Assembly (NCBI RefSeq): GCF_003730135.1
Contig: NZ_RJVO01000005.1
Location: 62,001 to 126,000 of the forward strand
Source: Stagnimonas aquatica
Lineage (GTDB): Bacteria > Pseudomonadota > Gammaproteobacteria > Nevskiales > Nevskiaceae
Reading direction: 5' to 3'
Length of the DNA: 64,000 nucleotides
In this document: one piece after another, positions 1-7,968 of the stretch
How positions within the stretch are numbered: position 1 is the first letter of the stretch
Layout: each line of letters opens with the position of its first letter
Translations under genes and position numbers: made by a program
The notes under the pieces: generated by a model
What the model was told of the DNA's origin: nothing
Database searches by the model: none
The model's input: the letters and a program-made list of their open reading frames with translations, nothing else

Positions 1-396
1 GCCGAACGCGCCGGCTCGGCGACCCGTCAGATCGAATCCCTGGTCAAGACCATCCAGGCCGATACCCAGGAAGCGGTGACCTCGATGGAGCGCTCCACCG
101 CCAACGTGGTGGGTGGTGCCAAGTCAGCGGAAGAAGCCGGTCTGGCGCTGACCCGCATCGAGGCGACCTCGCAGGATCTCGCCAAGCTGATCCAGGAGAT
201 CGCCGGTGCCGCCCGTGGCCAGTCGGCGGAAACCACCCGCCTGGCCGACACCATGCAGGGCATCCGTCAGGTCGCGGTGGAAACCTCCAGCACCGCCCAG
301 CAGACCGCCGAGGCGGTCAGCGAACTCAACCTGCTGTCGGAAAAGCTGCGCGAGTCGGTGGCCGGCTTCAAGCTGCCGACCGATCTCAGCTACTGA
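1..396 (+). CDS. pilJ: PilJ-type methyl-accepting chemotaxis protein, C-terminal fragment
   Basis: The reading frame is open from base 1, so the start lies outside the window; 131 codons remain. The fragment is the end of the cytoplasmic signalling coiled coil of a chemoreceptor: it opens with AERAGSATRQIESLVKTIQ, is rich in Ala, Ser, Thr, Gln and Glu in heptads, and finishes with the short tail SVAGFKLP. From my knowledge of the family, PilJ receptors (the Chp/type IV pilus twitching pathway) end in a very similar SVSGFKLP tail, whereas ordinary chemoreceptors usually carry a CheR-binding pentapeptide. The assignment to PilJ rests on this tail and on overall resemblance. The rest of the pil-chp cluster would be expected upstream, outside the window. 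Confidence 0.8.
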   Translation, partial: AERAGSATRQIESLVKTIQADTQEAVTSMERSTANVVGGAKSAEEAGLALTRIEATSQDLAKLIQEIAGAARGQSAETTRLADTMQGIRQVAVETSSTAQQTAEAVSELNLLSEKLRESVAGFKLPTDLSY

Positions 397-773
397 TCGC
401 GCTTGGATTTGGTCTTCGCCGTGGAATCAGCCCGCTTCGTCGCGGGCTTTTTCTTGGCCTCGACCGGCGCTGCGGCATCCACTGGGGCCGGCAGGCTGAT
501 GTAGGGCGCTGGCGCTGCGGCGCCGCTCGCATAGACCTTGCCCATCGGCTGAGCGCCGACCGGCGGCAGCTTGACCCCGTTCTTGTCGAAGTCACCCGCC
601 CCGGGATTGCCGAAGTACCCCTGCCCCGGATCACCGAAACGGCCGCTCTGGCGGTCGCCATAGCGTTCCGGCGGGGCCGAGCCCGGCTGTGCCTGGGCGC
701 CGAGCGCGAGCAGCAAGCCAACAAGGCCGGCGGCACGCGGCGACAGGCGGGGCGTGGTGAGACTCGGAATCAC
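390..773 (-). CDS. Small secreted hypothetical protein
   Basis: A 127-residue frame with a GTG start. A hydrophobic stretch of about 15 residues (AAGLVGLLLALGAQAQ) ends in a plausible signal peptidase I site after AQA. The mature part is low in complexity, rich in Gly, Pro, Ala and Asp (YGDRQSGRFGDPGQGYFGN), and the tail is very basic (KKKPATKRADSTAKTKSKR). This suggests an exported, probably disordered protein. I recognise no family. It converges on pilJ and the two stop codons overlap by 7 bases. There is no convincing Shine-Dalgarno sequence before the GTG, so the start is uncertain and the gene itself only moderately secure. Confidence 0.5.
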   Translation of the reverse strand: MIPSLTTPRLSPRAAGLVGLLLALGAQAQPGSAPPERYGDRQSGRFGDPGQGYFGNPGAGDFDKNGVKLPPVGAQPMGKVYASGAAAPAPYISLPAPVDAAAPVEAKKKPATKRADSTAKTKSKRDQ

Positions 774-906
774 GTTGGCGGACCGGGTGGGAGAGGCCCC
801 GAAAGCATAGCGCCAACCAGTTCACCACCGGCAGCCGAGAAAACCTCCCGTTCGCTTGCCGCCCCTGCGTCGGGGGACTATCCTGCGCGCCTCCTTTATT
901 CCCCGC

Positions 907-925
907 ATGAGCAAATTTTGCTCAT
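907..925. promoter_or_regulatory. Perfect 9-bp inverted repeat upstream of pckA, putative operator
   Basis: ATGAGCAAATTTTGCTCAT is a 9-bp perfect inverted repeat around a single central T. It begins 59 bases before the pckA start codon and is AT-rich in an otherwise GC-rich region. The size and symmetry suit a dimeric regulator, for example a LacI- or GntR-type protein, but the regulator is unknown. Confidence 0.4.
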
Positions 926-965
926 TCGCAGACTCGCTTTTTTCTTCCGCCACGCAAGGTGCTCA

Positions 966-2621
966 ATGTCTTTCCAGGCCGATCTCGAAAAGCTGCTCGG
1001 ACTCAAAACCGTTTCCTACAAATACAACTTGGGCAAAACCGAGCTGTTCCACGAAGCGATCGCCAATGACAAGGGCCGCGTCCGCCGCGACGGTCCGAGC
1101 AACGAGCAGAAGGCCTACCCGACCGTGCTCGGCGACAAGGGTCCGCTGGTGTACTACACCGACCCGGACTGCACCGGCCGCCGCACCAAGGACACCTTCG
1201 CGGTGGCCTGGCCGGAAGTCGAGAACGAGATCTGGTTCAAGGCCGACCTCGGCAAGTACGACCCGGCCAAGTACGAGGGTCTGCTGAAGAACCTCGCCAA
1301 GCACCTCAACGACAAGCAGGCCAGCCTGTACGTCAAGGACGTGTTCATGGGCTCCGACCCCGACTTCGCGGTGCCCTACCGCTTCGTCGGCGAGTACGCC
1401 GTGCACGCCGCCTTTGTCGACAACATGTTCCCGAAGGACCTGGTCGGCGTGAAGGATGTCGATGCCCGCCGCTGGACCATGCTCAACGTGCCCAGCTATG
1501 TCTGCGAGCCGGAGCGTGACGGCAGCCGCAGCGAGGTCGCCATCATCATCGACGTGCGCAACAAGCTGTGCATCGTCGCCGGCCGCGCCGACTACTGCGG
1601 CGTCAACAAGAAGACCATCTTCACCGTCGGCAACTACCTGCTGCCGAAGGAAGGCCGCCTGTCCATGCACTGCTCGGCCAATGTCGGCGAGAAGGGCGAC
1701 GGCGCGATCCTGTTCGGCCTCTCCGGCACCGGCAAGACCACCCTGTCGGCCGACGCCAGCCGCAAGCTGATCGGCGACGACGAGACCATCTGGTCCGACA
1801 ACGGCCTGTGCAACCTCGAAGGCGGCTGCTACGCCAAGCTCATCAACCTCGACAAGGACGCCGAGCCGGTGATCGCCGAGGCGCTGTCGAAGGCCGGTTG
1901 CATCATCGAGAACGTGCCGCCGCTGCCGGGCAAGAAGATCGAGGAATGCCACCCCGACGAGCTGGATCTGAACGACGGCTCGCTGGCCGAGAACACCCGC
2001 CTGTCCTATCCGCTGGAAGTGGTGCCCAACACCATGCCCAACGGCCGCGGCCCGCACCCGCAGACCATCGTGCTGCTCACCGCCGACGCCTACGGCGTGC
2101 TGCCGCCGGTGTCGATCCTCACGCCCGAGGACGTGATGTACCACTTCGTCTCCGGCTTCACCGCCCGCGTCGCCGGTACCGAAGTCGGCGTCACCGAGCC
2201 GCAGCCGACCTTCTCGGCCTGCTTCGGCGGCCCGTTCATGAGCCACAAGCCCAACGTCTACGCCGAGCTGCTGGCGAAGAAAATGAAGGAGCACAAGGCG
2301 CGCTGCATCCTGCTCAACACCGGCTGGTCCGGCGGCCCCTACGGCGTCGGCAAGCGCATGAGCATCAAGCTCACCCGCGCGCTGCTCAATGCCGCGCTCA
2401 ACGGCGAACTCGACAACGTGCCCACCGAGAAGCTGGAGATCCTCAACCTGACGATCCCCACCGCCTGCCCGGGCATCCCCGACGCCACCGTGCTGAATCC
2501 GCGCAACACCTGGGCCGACAAGGCAGCCTACGACGCCACCGCCACCAAGCTGCGCGACAGCTTCCGCAAGAACTTCGAGTCCAAGGGCTTCGCCGCCTTC
2601 GGCATCGAGGCGCGCATCTAA
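966..2621 (+). CDS. pckA: Phosphoenolpyruvate carboxykinase (ATP)
   Basis: The 551-residue product converts oxaloacetate and ATP to phosphoenolpyruvate, CO2 and ADP in the cytosol, the entry step of gluconeogenesis. The P-loop GLSGTGKTTLS lies at about residues 251-261, followed by the metal/ATP segment GDDETIWSDNG, an Arg-rich substrate loop and the C-terminal LNTGWSGGPYGVGKRM segment typical of the ATP-dependent family. Length is close to the usual 530-540. The frame is open upstream, but ATG 966 is chosen because the product then begins MSFQADLEKLLGL and AAGG lies just before it. A palindrome sits about 40 bases upstream and a terminator follows, so the gene is probably a single transcription unit. 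Confidence 0.95.
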   Translation: MSFQADLEKLLGLKTVSYKYNLGKTELFHEAIANDKGRVRRDGPSNEQKAYPTVLGDKGPLVYYTDPDCTGRRTKDTFAVAWPEVENEIWFKADLGKYDPAKYEGLLKNLAKHLNDKQASLYVKDVFMGSDPDFAVPYRFVGEYAVHAAFVDNMFPKDLVGVKDVDARRWTMLNVPSYVCEPERDGSRSEVAIIIDVRNKLCIVAGRADYCGVNKKTIFTVGNYLLPKEGRLSMHCSANVGEKGDGAILFGLSGTGKTTLSADASRKLIGDDETIWSDNGLCNLEGGCYAKLINLDKDAEPVIAEALSKAGCIIENVPPLPGKKIEECHPDELDLNDGSLAENTRLSYPLEVVPNTMPNGRGPHPQTIVLLTADAYGVLPPVSILTPEDVMYHFVSGFTARVAGTEVGVTEPQPTFSACFGGPFMSHKPNVYAELLAKKMKEHKARCILLNTGWSGGPYGVGKRMSIKLTRALLNAALNGELDNVPTEKLEILNLTIPTACPGIPDATVLNPRNTWADKAAYDATATKLRDSFRKNFESKGFAAFGIEARI

Positions 2622-2641
2622 GCAGGCTACTGCGGCATCGG

Positions 2642-2670
2642 ACGGCCACCCTCGCGGTGGCCGTTTTCGT
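2642..2670 (+). terminator. Rho-independent terminator of pckA
   Basis: A 9-bp perfect stem (ACGGCCACC pairing with GGTGGCCGT) with the 5-base loop CTCGC is followed by TTTTCGTTTCC. It lies 20 bases after the pckA stop codon. Confidence 0.8.
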
Positions 2671-2741
2671 TTCCGCCGCCGTCTGACGGTGGATTCGGCA
2701 TGGCCTGTGCGAAGGCTCCGGCAGTCCTGGAGCCTTCTCTC

Positions 2742-4550
2742 ATGCCGATTCGCCCTTCCCTCCTGTTGATCGCACTGCTGCTGACGGCCTGCGGCCGCTC
2801 GCAACCGGGCAGTGACAGCGGTACCCCGCCACCGGTGGAACCGCCGCCACCCACCGGCAAGACCTTCGTGCTGGAAGAAGCCACGGTGGCCGACATCCAC
2901 GCCGCCTTCGCCGGCAGGCAGACCCTGGAAGACGGCAGCGCCCTGAGCTGCGTGAAGCTCTACGCGCTCTACACCGCCCGCATCGCCGCCATCGACGACT
3001 TTCCGCAGGCCGGCGGCCTGCCGGTGAACGCGGTGCTGCGCATCAACCCCGCCGCGCGCGCCGAGGCCGAGGCGCTCGACGCGCTGTACGCCCAGGAAGG
3101 ACTGGGCAACCGCCCCCTGCACTGCGTGCCGATGCTGCTGAAGGACAACTACGACACCTTTGACCATCCCTCGACCTCGGGCTCGTACGCGATGCTCGGC
3201 CATCAGGCCGGCGTCGATGCCAATGCCGTCGCCGGCCTGCGCAAGGCCGGCGCGCTGATCCTGGGCAAGGCCAATCAGGACGAGTTCGCCTTCAGCGTCA
3301 TGGGCACCAGCGGCCGTGGCCCGCTCACCCGCAATCCCTACGACGCCACGCAGTCGCCGGGTGGCTCTAGCAGCGGCACCGGCGCCGCCATCGCCGCCAA
3401 TTTCGCGGCCATCGGCACCGGCACCGACACCTGCATGTCGATCCGCTATCCCTCCTCGGTGAACGGCCTGGCCGGCATCCGGCCCAGCGTCGGCCTGGTG
3501 TCGCAGCACGGGGTGTTCCCGCTCACCCACTCGCGCGACGCGCCGGGGCCGATGGCGCGCACGCTGCACGACGCGGTGCTGGCGCTCAACGCCATGGCTG
3601 GCGCCGATCCGCGTGACGCCAAGACCCTGGAGTACAGCAACCCCAGCTACCCCGAGCGGCCGGCCGACTACACCCAGTTCCTGGATCGCGCCAAGTACGG
3701 CCTCAAGGGCCGCAAGCTCGGCTTCGTGAAGCGGATGGGCACGCTCGACACCGCCGGCGACGGCGAGCATCTGGCGCTCATCGAAGCCGCCATCGCCGAG
3801 ATGAAGGCCCTCGGCGCCGAGGTCTACGAGGTGGAGTTCCCCGACTTCGTCTCCGCCGCCGCCTCGGCGATGCACTACGAATGGAACGAATACTTCCGCC
3901 AGTTCGAGGCCGAGAACGGCTACGCCGCGCCGCGCCGCTGCCTGACCGCGCTCAATGCCGGCCAGAACCAGTGCAGCCTCGGCGATGGCGTGCTCGATAC
4001 CGGTCTGGTCAGCCCGGTGGCGCTGATCTCGGTGGCCGCAGCCGCGCTCAGCGACCCCGACACCCCGCCCGACGCCACCCTGCTCCAGCAGCACATCGAC
4101 ACCCGCAACTACGTGCAGGCGCTGATGGACGCCTACCCGCTGCCCGGCGGCGGCACGGTGCGGCTGGACGCCCTGCTGATCCGCCCCGGCTCCAGCCCGC
4201 GCACCTGCGACTTCGGATCGACCACCCAGAATCCCTCGGTGGTGGTGCCGGTAGGCCTCAGCAGCGACGGCGTGCCCAAGGGCATCGAGGTGCTGGCGCG
4301 CAAATGGGACGAGCCCACCGCCATCGGCATCGCCTACGACTACGAACAGGCCACGCACTTCCGCACCCCGCCCAAGCTCGCCGCCAACCCGCAGGCCGGC
4401 AGCCTGCTGGTGAGCGAATTCAATCGCGCCCGCGAGGATCTGCTGCTGGGCCTGCTCGACCAGGACCCCTACGCCCTGCCGATGGAGGACTACCTGCGGG
4501 TGATCCGCGAGTACGTCAGCGGCTTCAGTGAAGTCCCCGGCAACCCCTGA
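2742..4550 (+). CDS. Lipoprotein amidase (amidase signature family)
   Basis: A 602-residue product. ATG 2742 is preferred over earlier in-frame codons because it starts a lipoprotein signal peptide, MPIRPSLLLIALLLTAC, with the lipobox Cys followed by Gly, which implies the outer rather than the inner membrane. A Pro-rich linker leads to an amidase domain: the catalytic Lys lies in PMLLKDNYDT and the cis-Ser in SPGGSSSGTG. The nucleophile segment reads GTDTCMSIRYPSS, where most family members have Gly-Gly or Gly-Ala before the Ser, so Cys-Met is unusual. The enzyme should hydrolyse an amide bond outside the cytoplasm; the substrate is unknown. A second lipoprotein hydrolase follows 165 bases later on the same strand. 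Confidence 0.85.
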   Translation: MPIRPSLLLIALLLTACGRSQPGSDSGTPPPVEPPPPTGKTFVLEEATVADIHAAFAGRQTLEDGSALSCVKLYALYTARIAAIDDFPQAGGLPVNAVLRINPAARAEAEALDALYAQEGLGNRPLHCVPMLLKDNYDTFDHPSTSGSYAMLGHQAGVDANAVAGLRKAGALILGKANQDEFAFSVMGTSGRGPLTRNPYDATQSPGGSSSGTGAAIAANFAAIGTGTDTCMSIRYPSSVNGLAGIRPSVGLVSQHGVFPLTHSRDAPGPMARTLHDAVLALNAMAGADPRDAKTLEYSNPSYPERPADYTQFLDRAKYGLKGRKLGFVKRMGTLDTAGDGEHLALIEAAIAEMKALGAEVYEVEFPDFVSAAASAMHYEWNEYFRQFEAENGYAAPRRCLTALNAGQNQCSLGDGVLDTGLVSPVALISVAAAALSDPDTPPDATLLQQHIDTRNYVQALMDAYPLPGGGTVRLDALLIRPGSSPRTCDFGSTTQNPSVVVPVGLSSDGVPKGIEVLARKWDEPTAIGIAYDYEQATHFRTPPKLAANPQAGSLLVSEFNRAREDLLLGLLDQDPYALPMEDYLRVIREYVSGFSEVPGNP

Positions 4551-4560
4551 GCCTGTCCTG

Positions 4561-4604
4561 TCCCCTCCCCCGCCTGCGGGGGAGGGCTAGGGAGGGGGCG
4601 TTTG
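4561..4604. repeat. Palindromic repeat (REP-like), intergenic copy
   Basis: This 44-base element contains CTCCCCCGCCTGCGGGGGAG, a strong hairpin, then a G-rich arm ending GGGGGCGTTTG. A second copy at 60421-60464 agrees at about 38 of 44 positions by eye, and that copy lies inside gcvPB. A shorter, degenerate hairpin (TCCCGCGCCAGCGGGGGAAG) follows at about 4669-4688. The spacing suggests a dispersed palindromic element between the two lipoprotein genes. Confidence 0.75.
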
Positions 4605-4715
4605 TTCGATCCCGGCGCCGCCCTGGATGGCAAGGCCCCCATCCCGTCAGACCCCTCCGTGCTCCGACTCCCGCGCCAGCGGGGGAAGGAGCTTCAAGCC
4701 TGTTTTGGATTGCCC

Positions 4716-6506
4716 ATGCTCCGCATCTCCAGCCTGTTCGTCACCATGTTGCTGCTGGCCGCCTGTGGCAGTTCCGTGCCACCAGACAACGCCCGCACTC
4801 CCGAAGAGCCAGTCCCCAACCCAGCGGTGTTCGACCGCGTCGCCGCCGACCCCACGGCGCCCGGCCTGTATGCCGCCAGCTCCCAGCTCTACGACTTCGG
4901 CCGCATCAGCGTGCACGACGAGGTCAGCGGCGGCAGCTACGAGTCCGATGTGCGCGGCATTGCCTGGTATCCGCAGGCCCCGGCCGGGCGCCGGCCGGTG
5001 CTGGTCTGGCTGCACGGCCGGCACCAGACCTGCCAGTTGGTGATCGGCGACCTGCCGCTGCTGGGCGTCGGCGACGACGACTGCCCCACCGGCATCCCGC
5101 TGTTCGAGTCCGCGCCCAGCTACCGGGGCTACGACGCCGCCGCCGAATTGCTGGCAACCCAGGGCTATGTGGTGCTCTCCATCGACCTCAACGATGTCAA
5201 CGACCACGACAACAGCGCCCCCACCGACCGTGGCGCCCTGGCCCGCGCCGAGCTGGCGCTGGAGCACCTGGACCGCTTCCGCGCCATCGACGCCGCCGGT
5301 GGCACCGGCTTCGACGCGCTGCAGGGGCATCTCGACTTCCAGCATGTCGGCTTGATGGGCCACTCGCGCGGCGGCATCGGCATCCTCAAGACCGCGCAGG
5401 AGAACGCCAAACGCCCGGCGGCGACCCGCTACGGCATTCGCGCCCTGTTCGGCCTGGCACCCGATACCTCCGGCCTCAACATCGGCACCGCCGCCTACGA
5501 GCTGGAACCCGACACCGCCTGGGCGGCGCTGATCGGCTATTGCGACGGCGACGCCAGCGACTTCTTCGGCAGCTACTACTTCGACCGCAACCGCCTGCGC
5601 GCCGACCTCGCCGCGCCGCGCTACCAGCTGATCGCGATGGGCGCCAACCACAACTACTACAACACCGAGTGGGCCGGCAGCGACGACTGGAGCCTGGCCG
5701 ATCCCTTCGGCCAGGACCCGCATTGCGGAAGCAGCAGCGGCGAGCGCGACAGCGTCGAGGACCAGCAGGCGCAGTTGCAGTACTTCCTGGCCAGCTACTT
5801 CCGCTGGTTCGTCGGCGGCGAGGCCGCCTATGCCGGCTACTGGCAGGGTCGCGAGGCGGTGCCCGACAGCGTCTGCGCCAGCGGGCAGCAGAACTGCCCC
5901 GGCCGCTTCCACTACAGCCGCTGGCCGCTGCCCGGGGAGCGGCTCGCGGTGCTGAGCTATGCCGCCGACAGCGCAACGGACCGCAATGTCCTGGGCGGGC
6001 TGGTTTTGCTGGAAAACCTCAGCGTCAGCGTCTGCACGCCCGACGATGGCGGCGACAACCCGCCCAGCGGCGGCCACGGCTGCCCGGCCGACCCGACCTT
6101 CAGCCGCATTCCGCAACTGGCGCTGAGCTGGACCGGCGCCGCCAGCCTGCGCGCCGAGTTCGCGGCCCAGGATGTCCGTGGCTATCGGCGACTGGCGCTG
6201 CGCCTGGGCCTGAACGGCGCCGAAGGCGCCAATCCCCCGGCCGGGCAGGACTTCGAGCTGGTGCTCCGCGACCGCGCCGGCCGCAGCGCCAGCCTGCGCG
6301 CCCGCGACTGGAGCGACGCGCTGTTCGTGCCGCCCGGCGATCCCTATGCCGACGGCGGCAGCCAACGCACCTTGCTGCACGGCATCTATCTGCCGCTCGC
6401 GGCATTCGCCGGCGTCGACCGTGGCGCGATCACCGCAGTGGAGCTGCGCTTCGGCGCCACCGCCAGCGGGCAGTTGCAACTGGCGGACCTGCAATTCGAG
6501 CGCTGA
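4716..6506 (+). CDS. Lipoprotein alpha/beta hydrolase with C-terminal accessory domain
   Basis: A 596-residue product starting MLRISSLFVTMLLLAAC, a lipoprotein signal with Gly at +2 (outer membrane predicted). The frame is open further upstream, through the repeat region, but the signal peptide decides the start at 4716. An alpha/beta-hydrolase core follows: PVLVWLHGRH carries the oxyanion region, GHSRGG holds the nucleophile Ser at about residue 217, and MGANHNYYN holds the probable catalytic His at about 312. Residues beyond about 400 do not belong to the core and look beta-rich, possibly a carbohydrate-binding-like module. The likely role is surface esterase or related hydrolase; the substrate is unknown. 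It may be co-transcribed with the preceding amidase. Confidence 0.8.
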   Translation: MLRISSLFVTMLLLAACGSSVPPDNARTPEEPVPNPAVFDRVAADPTAPGLYAASSQLYDFGRISVHDEVSGGSYESDVRGIAWYPQAPAGRRPVLVWLHGRHQTCQLVIGDLPLLGVGDDDCPTGIPLFESAPSYRGYDAAAELLATQGYVVLSIDLNDVNDHDNSAPTDRGALARAELALEHLDRFRAIDAAGGTGFDALQGHLDFQHVGLMGHSRGGIGILKTAQENAKRPAATRYGIRALFGLAPDTSGLNIGTAAYELEPDTAWAALIGYCDGDASDFFGSYYFDRNRLRADLAAPRYQLIAMGANHNYYNTEWAGSDDWSLADPFGQDPHCGSSSGERDSVEDQQAQLQYFLASYFRWFVGGEAAYAGYWQGREAVPDSVCASGQQNCPGRFHYSRWPLPGERLAVLSYAADSATDRNVLGGLVLLENLSVSVCTPDDGGDNPPSGGHGCPADPTFSRIPQLALSWTGAASLRAEFAAQDVRGYRRLALRLGLNGAEGANPPAGQDFELVLRDRAGRSASLRARDWSDALFVPPGDPYADGGSQRTLLHGIYLPLAAFAGVDRGAITAVELRFGATASGQLQLADLQFER

Positions 6507-6562
6507 GGGCGCGGCGGCGTCCTGCTCATCGCTAAACTGCGCAGCTTCCCAAGGAGACTCCC

Positions 6563-7189
6563 GTGAACGTCGAACGCCTTTTCTGCATCGGCAAGAACTA
6601 CGCAGACCATGTCGCCGAGCTGGCGCATCTCGGTTACGCGCCGGATGGGAACTGCGTGGTGTTCATGAAGCCGGCCTCGGCCATCGTCGCCGAGGGCGAG
6701 CCCATCGTGCTGCCGCGCGGCAAGGGCAGCATCCACCACGAGGCCGAGCTGGTGGTGCTGCTCACCGGCGGCGGCAGTGACATTCCGCTGGAGGAGGCGC
6801 TGGACTGCGTCGCCGGCCTCACTCTCGGCCTCGACCTCACCCTGCGCGACCTGCAAACCCAGCTGAAGAACAAGGGCAAGCCCTGGGAGCTGGCCAAGGC
6901 CTTCGACGGCGCCGCGCCGCTGGGCGACTTCAAGCCGTTTCTGGAGCAGGACCTCCAGGCGCTGGAATTCACCCTGCACGTCAACGGCCAGCTGCGCCAG
7001 CACGGCCAGACCAAGGACATGCTCTACAGCGTCGCCCGGCAGATCCACATCCTTTCGCAGACCTGGGCGCTGCAACCGGGCGATGCCATCTTTACCGGCA
7101 CCCCGGCCGGCGTCGCCGCGCTGGAGCCGGGCGACGAGGTGGTGCTCGCCAGCCCACAGATCGGCCGTTTCACCTGGCGCTGCGCCTGA
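6563..7189 (+). CDS. Fumarylacetoacetate hydrolase family protein
   Basis: A 208-residue single-domain FAH-fold enzyme preceded by AAGGAGA 7 bases before the ATG. It has the family start CIGKNYADHVAEL, the metal-binding segments HHEAELVVLL (Glu) and LGLDLTLRDLQ (Asp), and the C-terminal FTGTPAGVAALEPGDEV. Relatives cleave C-C bonds of beta-diketo or acylpyruvate compounds, or decarboxylate oxaloacetate, using a divalent metal. Cytosolic. The family is well supported; the substrate cannot be decided from sequence. Confidence 0.9.
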   Translation: MNVERLFCIGKNYADHVAELAHLGYAPDGNCVVFMKPASAIVAEGEPIVLPRGKGSIHHEAELVVLLTGGGSDIPLEEALDCVAGLTLGLDLTLRDLQTQLKNKGKPWELAKAFDGAAPLGDFKPFLEQDLQALEFTLHVNGQLRQHGQTKDMLYSVARQIHILSQTWALQPGDAIFTGTPAGVAALEPGDEVVLASPQIGRFTWRCA

Positions 7190-7215
7190 GTCACGCACCG
7201 CCGCGGGGCCGTCCG

Positions 7216-7968
7216 GTGGAACCGCTGCTGGCCGCGCTGCTGGAGCCGGATCCGGACCGCAAGTGCGCCCTGGTCGCCGCCCTGGTTAGCGGCGAATCGC
7301 ACAGCCGCGAGCGCGGGCTGCCGGGCGGGCTGCCCGGCCGTCCGGTGCGGCCGCTACTGGTGAGTCCGCGTGAGGTACCCAACCGGGGCCTCGGCAGCGT
7401 CGAGGGCCGGGCGGCGCTCTGCCATGCGGTGGCGCACATCGAGTTCAACGCCATCAATCTCGCGCTCGACGCCTGCTGGCGCTTCGCCGGCCTGCCGGCC
7501 GAGTACTACGCCGACTGGCTCAGCGTCGCCCAGGACGAGGCCCGGCATTTTCTGTTGATGCGCGGCCGCCTGCGCGAGCTGGGCTACGACTACGGCGACT
7601 TCAGCGCCCACAACGGCCTTTGGGAAGCCGCCGAGAAGACCGCCCACGACGTGCTGGTCCGCATGGCCTGCGTGCCACGGGTGCTGGAGGCGCGTGGCCT
7701 CGACGTGACTCCCGGCATGATCCACCGCCTGCGCGAATTGCGGGACGCCGACACCATCGCCGTGCTGGAAGTGATCCTCGCCGAGGAAGTGCGGCATGTG
7801 GAGATCGGCAGCCGCTGGTTCCGCTGGTGCTGCGCCCAGCGCGAGCTGGAGCCGACGGCCACCTTCCGCCGGCTGTTGCAGGAGCAGGGCATCGCCCTGC
7901 GCCCGCCGCTCAACCGCGAGGCACGGGCGCGCGCCGGCTTCCTGCCCGAGGAACTGCCGGACTTCTAG
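7216..7968 (+). CDS. DUF455 ferritin-like protein
   Basis: A 250-residue product with a GTG start 26 bases after the FAH-family gene, probably co-transcribed with it. Metal-ligand-like residues appear in the pattern expected for a four-helix ferritin-like fold: HIEFNAINLALD, QDEARHFLLMRGRL and ILAEEVRHVEIG (Glu and ExxH pairs). This matches what I know of the DUF455 family, which lacks an assigned reaction. No ATG lies between the preceding stop and this GTG. The last 4 bases overlap the stop of the convergent amidase. Confidence 0.8.
   Translation: MEPLLAALLEPDPDRKCALVAALVSGESHSRERGLPGGLPGRPVRPLLVSPREVPNRGLGSVEGRAALCHAVAHIEFNAINLALDACWRFAGLPAEYYADWLSVAQDEARHFLLMRGRLRELGYDYGDFSAHNGLWEAAEKTAHDVLVRMACVPRVLEARGLDVTPGMIHRLRELRDADTIAVLEVILAEEVRHVEIGSRWFRWCCAQRELEPTATFRRLLQEQGIALRPPLNREARARAGFLPEELPDF

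Noticed and set aside
963-4358. A 1131-codon open frame on the minus strand across pckA and the amidase gene.
   Set aside because: It is antisense to two securely identified genes, has a repetitive Arg/Ala/Gly/Val-rich composition typical of GC-rich shadow frames, and shows no domain.
4647-6494. A 615-codon minus-strand open frame.
   Set aside because: Shadow of the alpha/beta hydrolase gene, with low-complexity Ala/Gly/Val composition.
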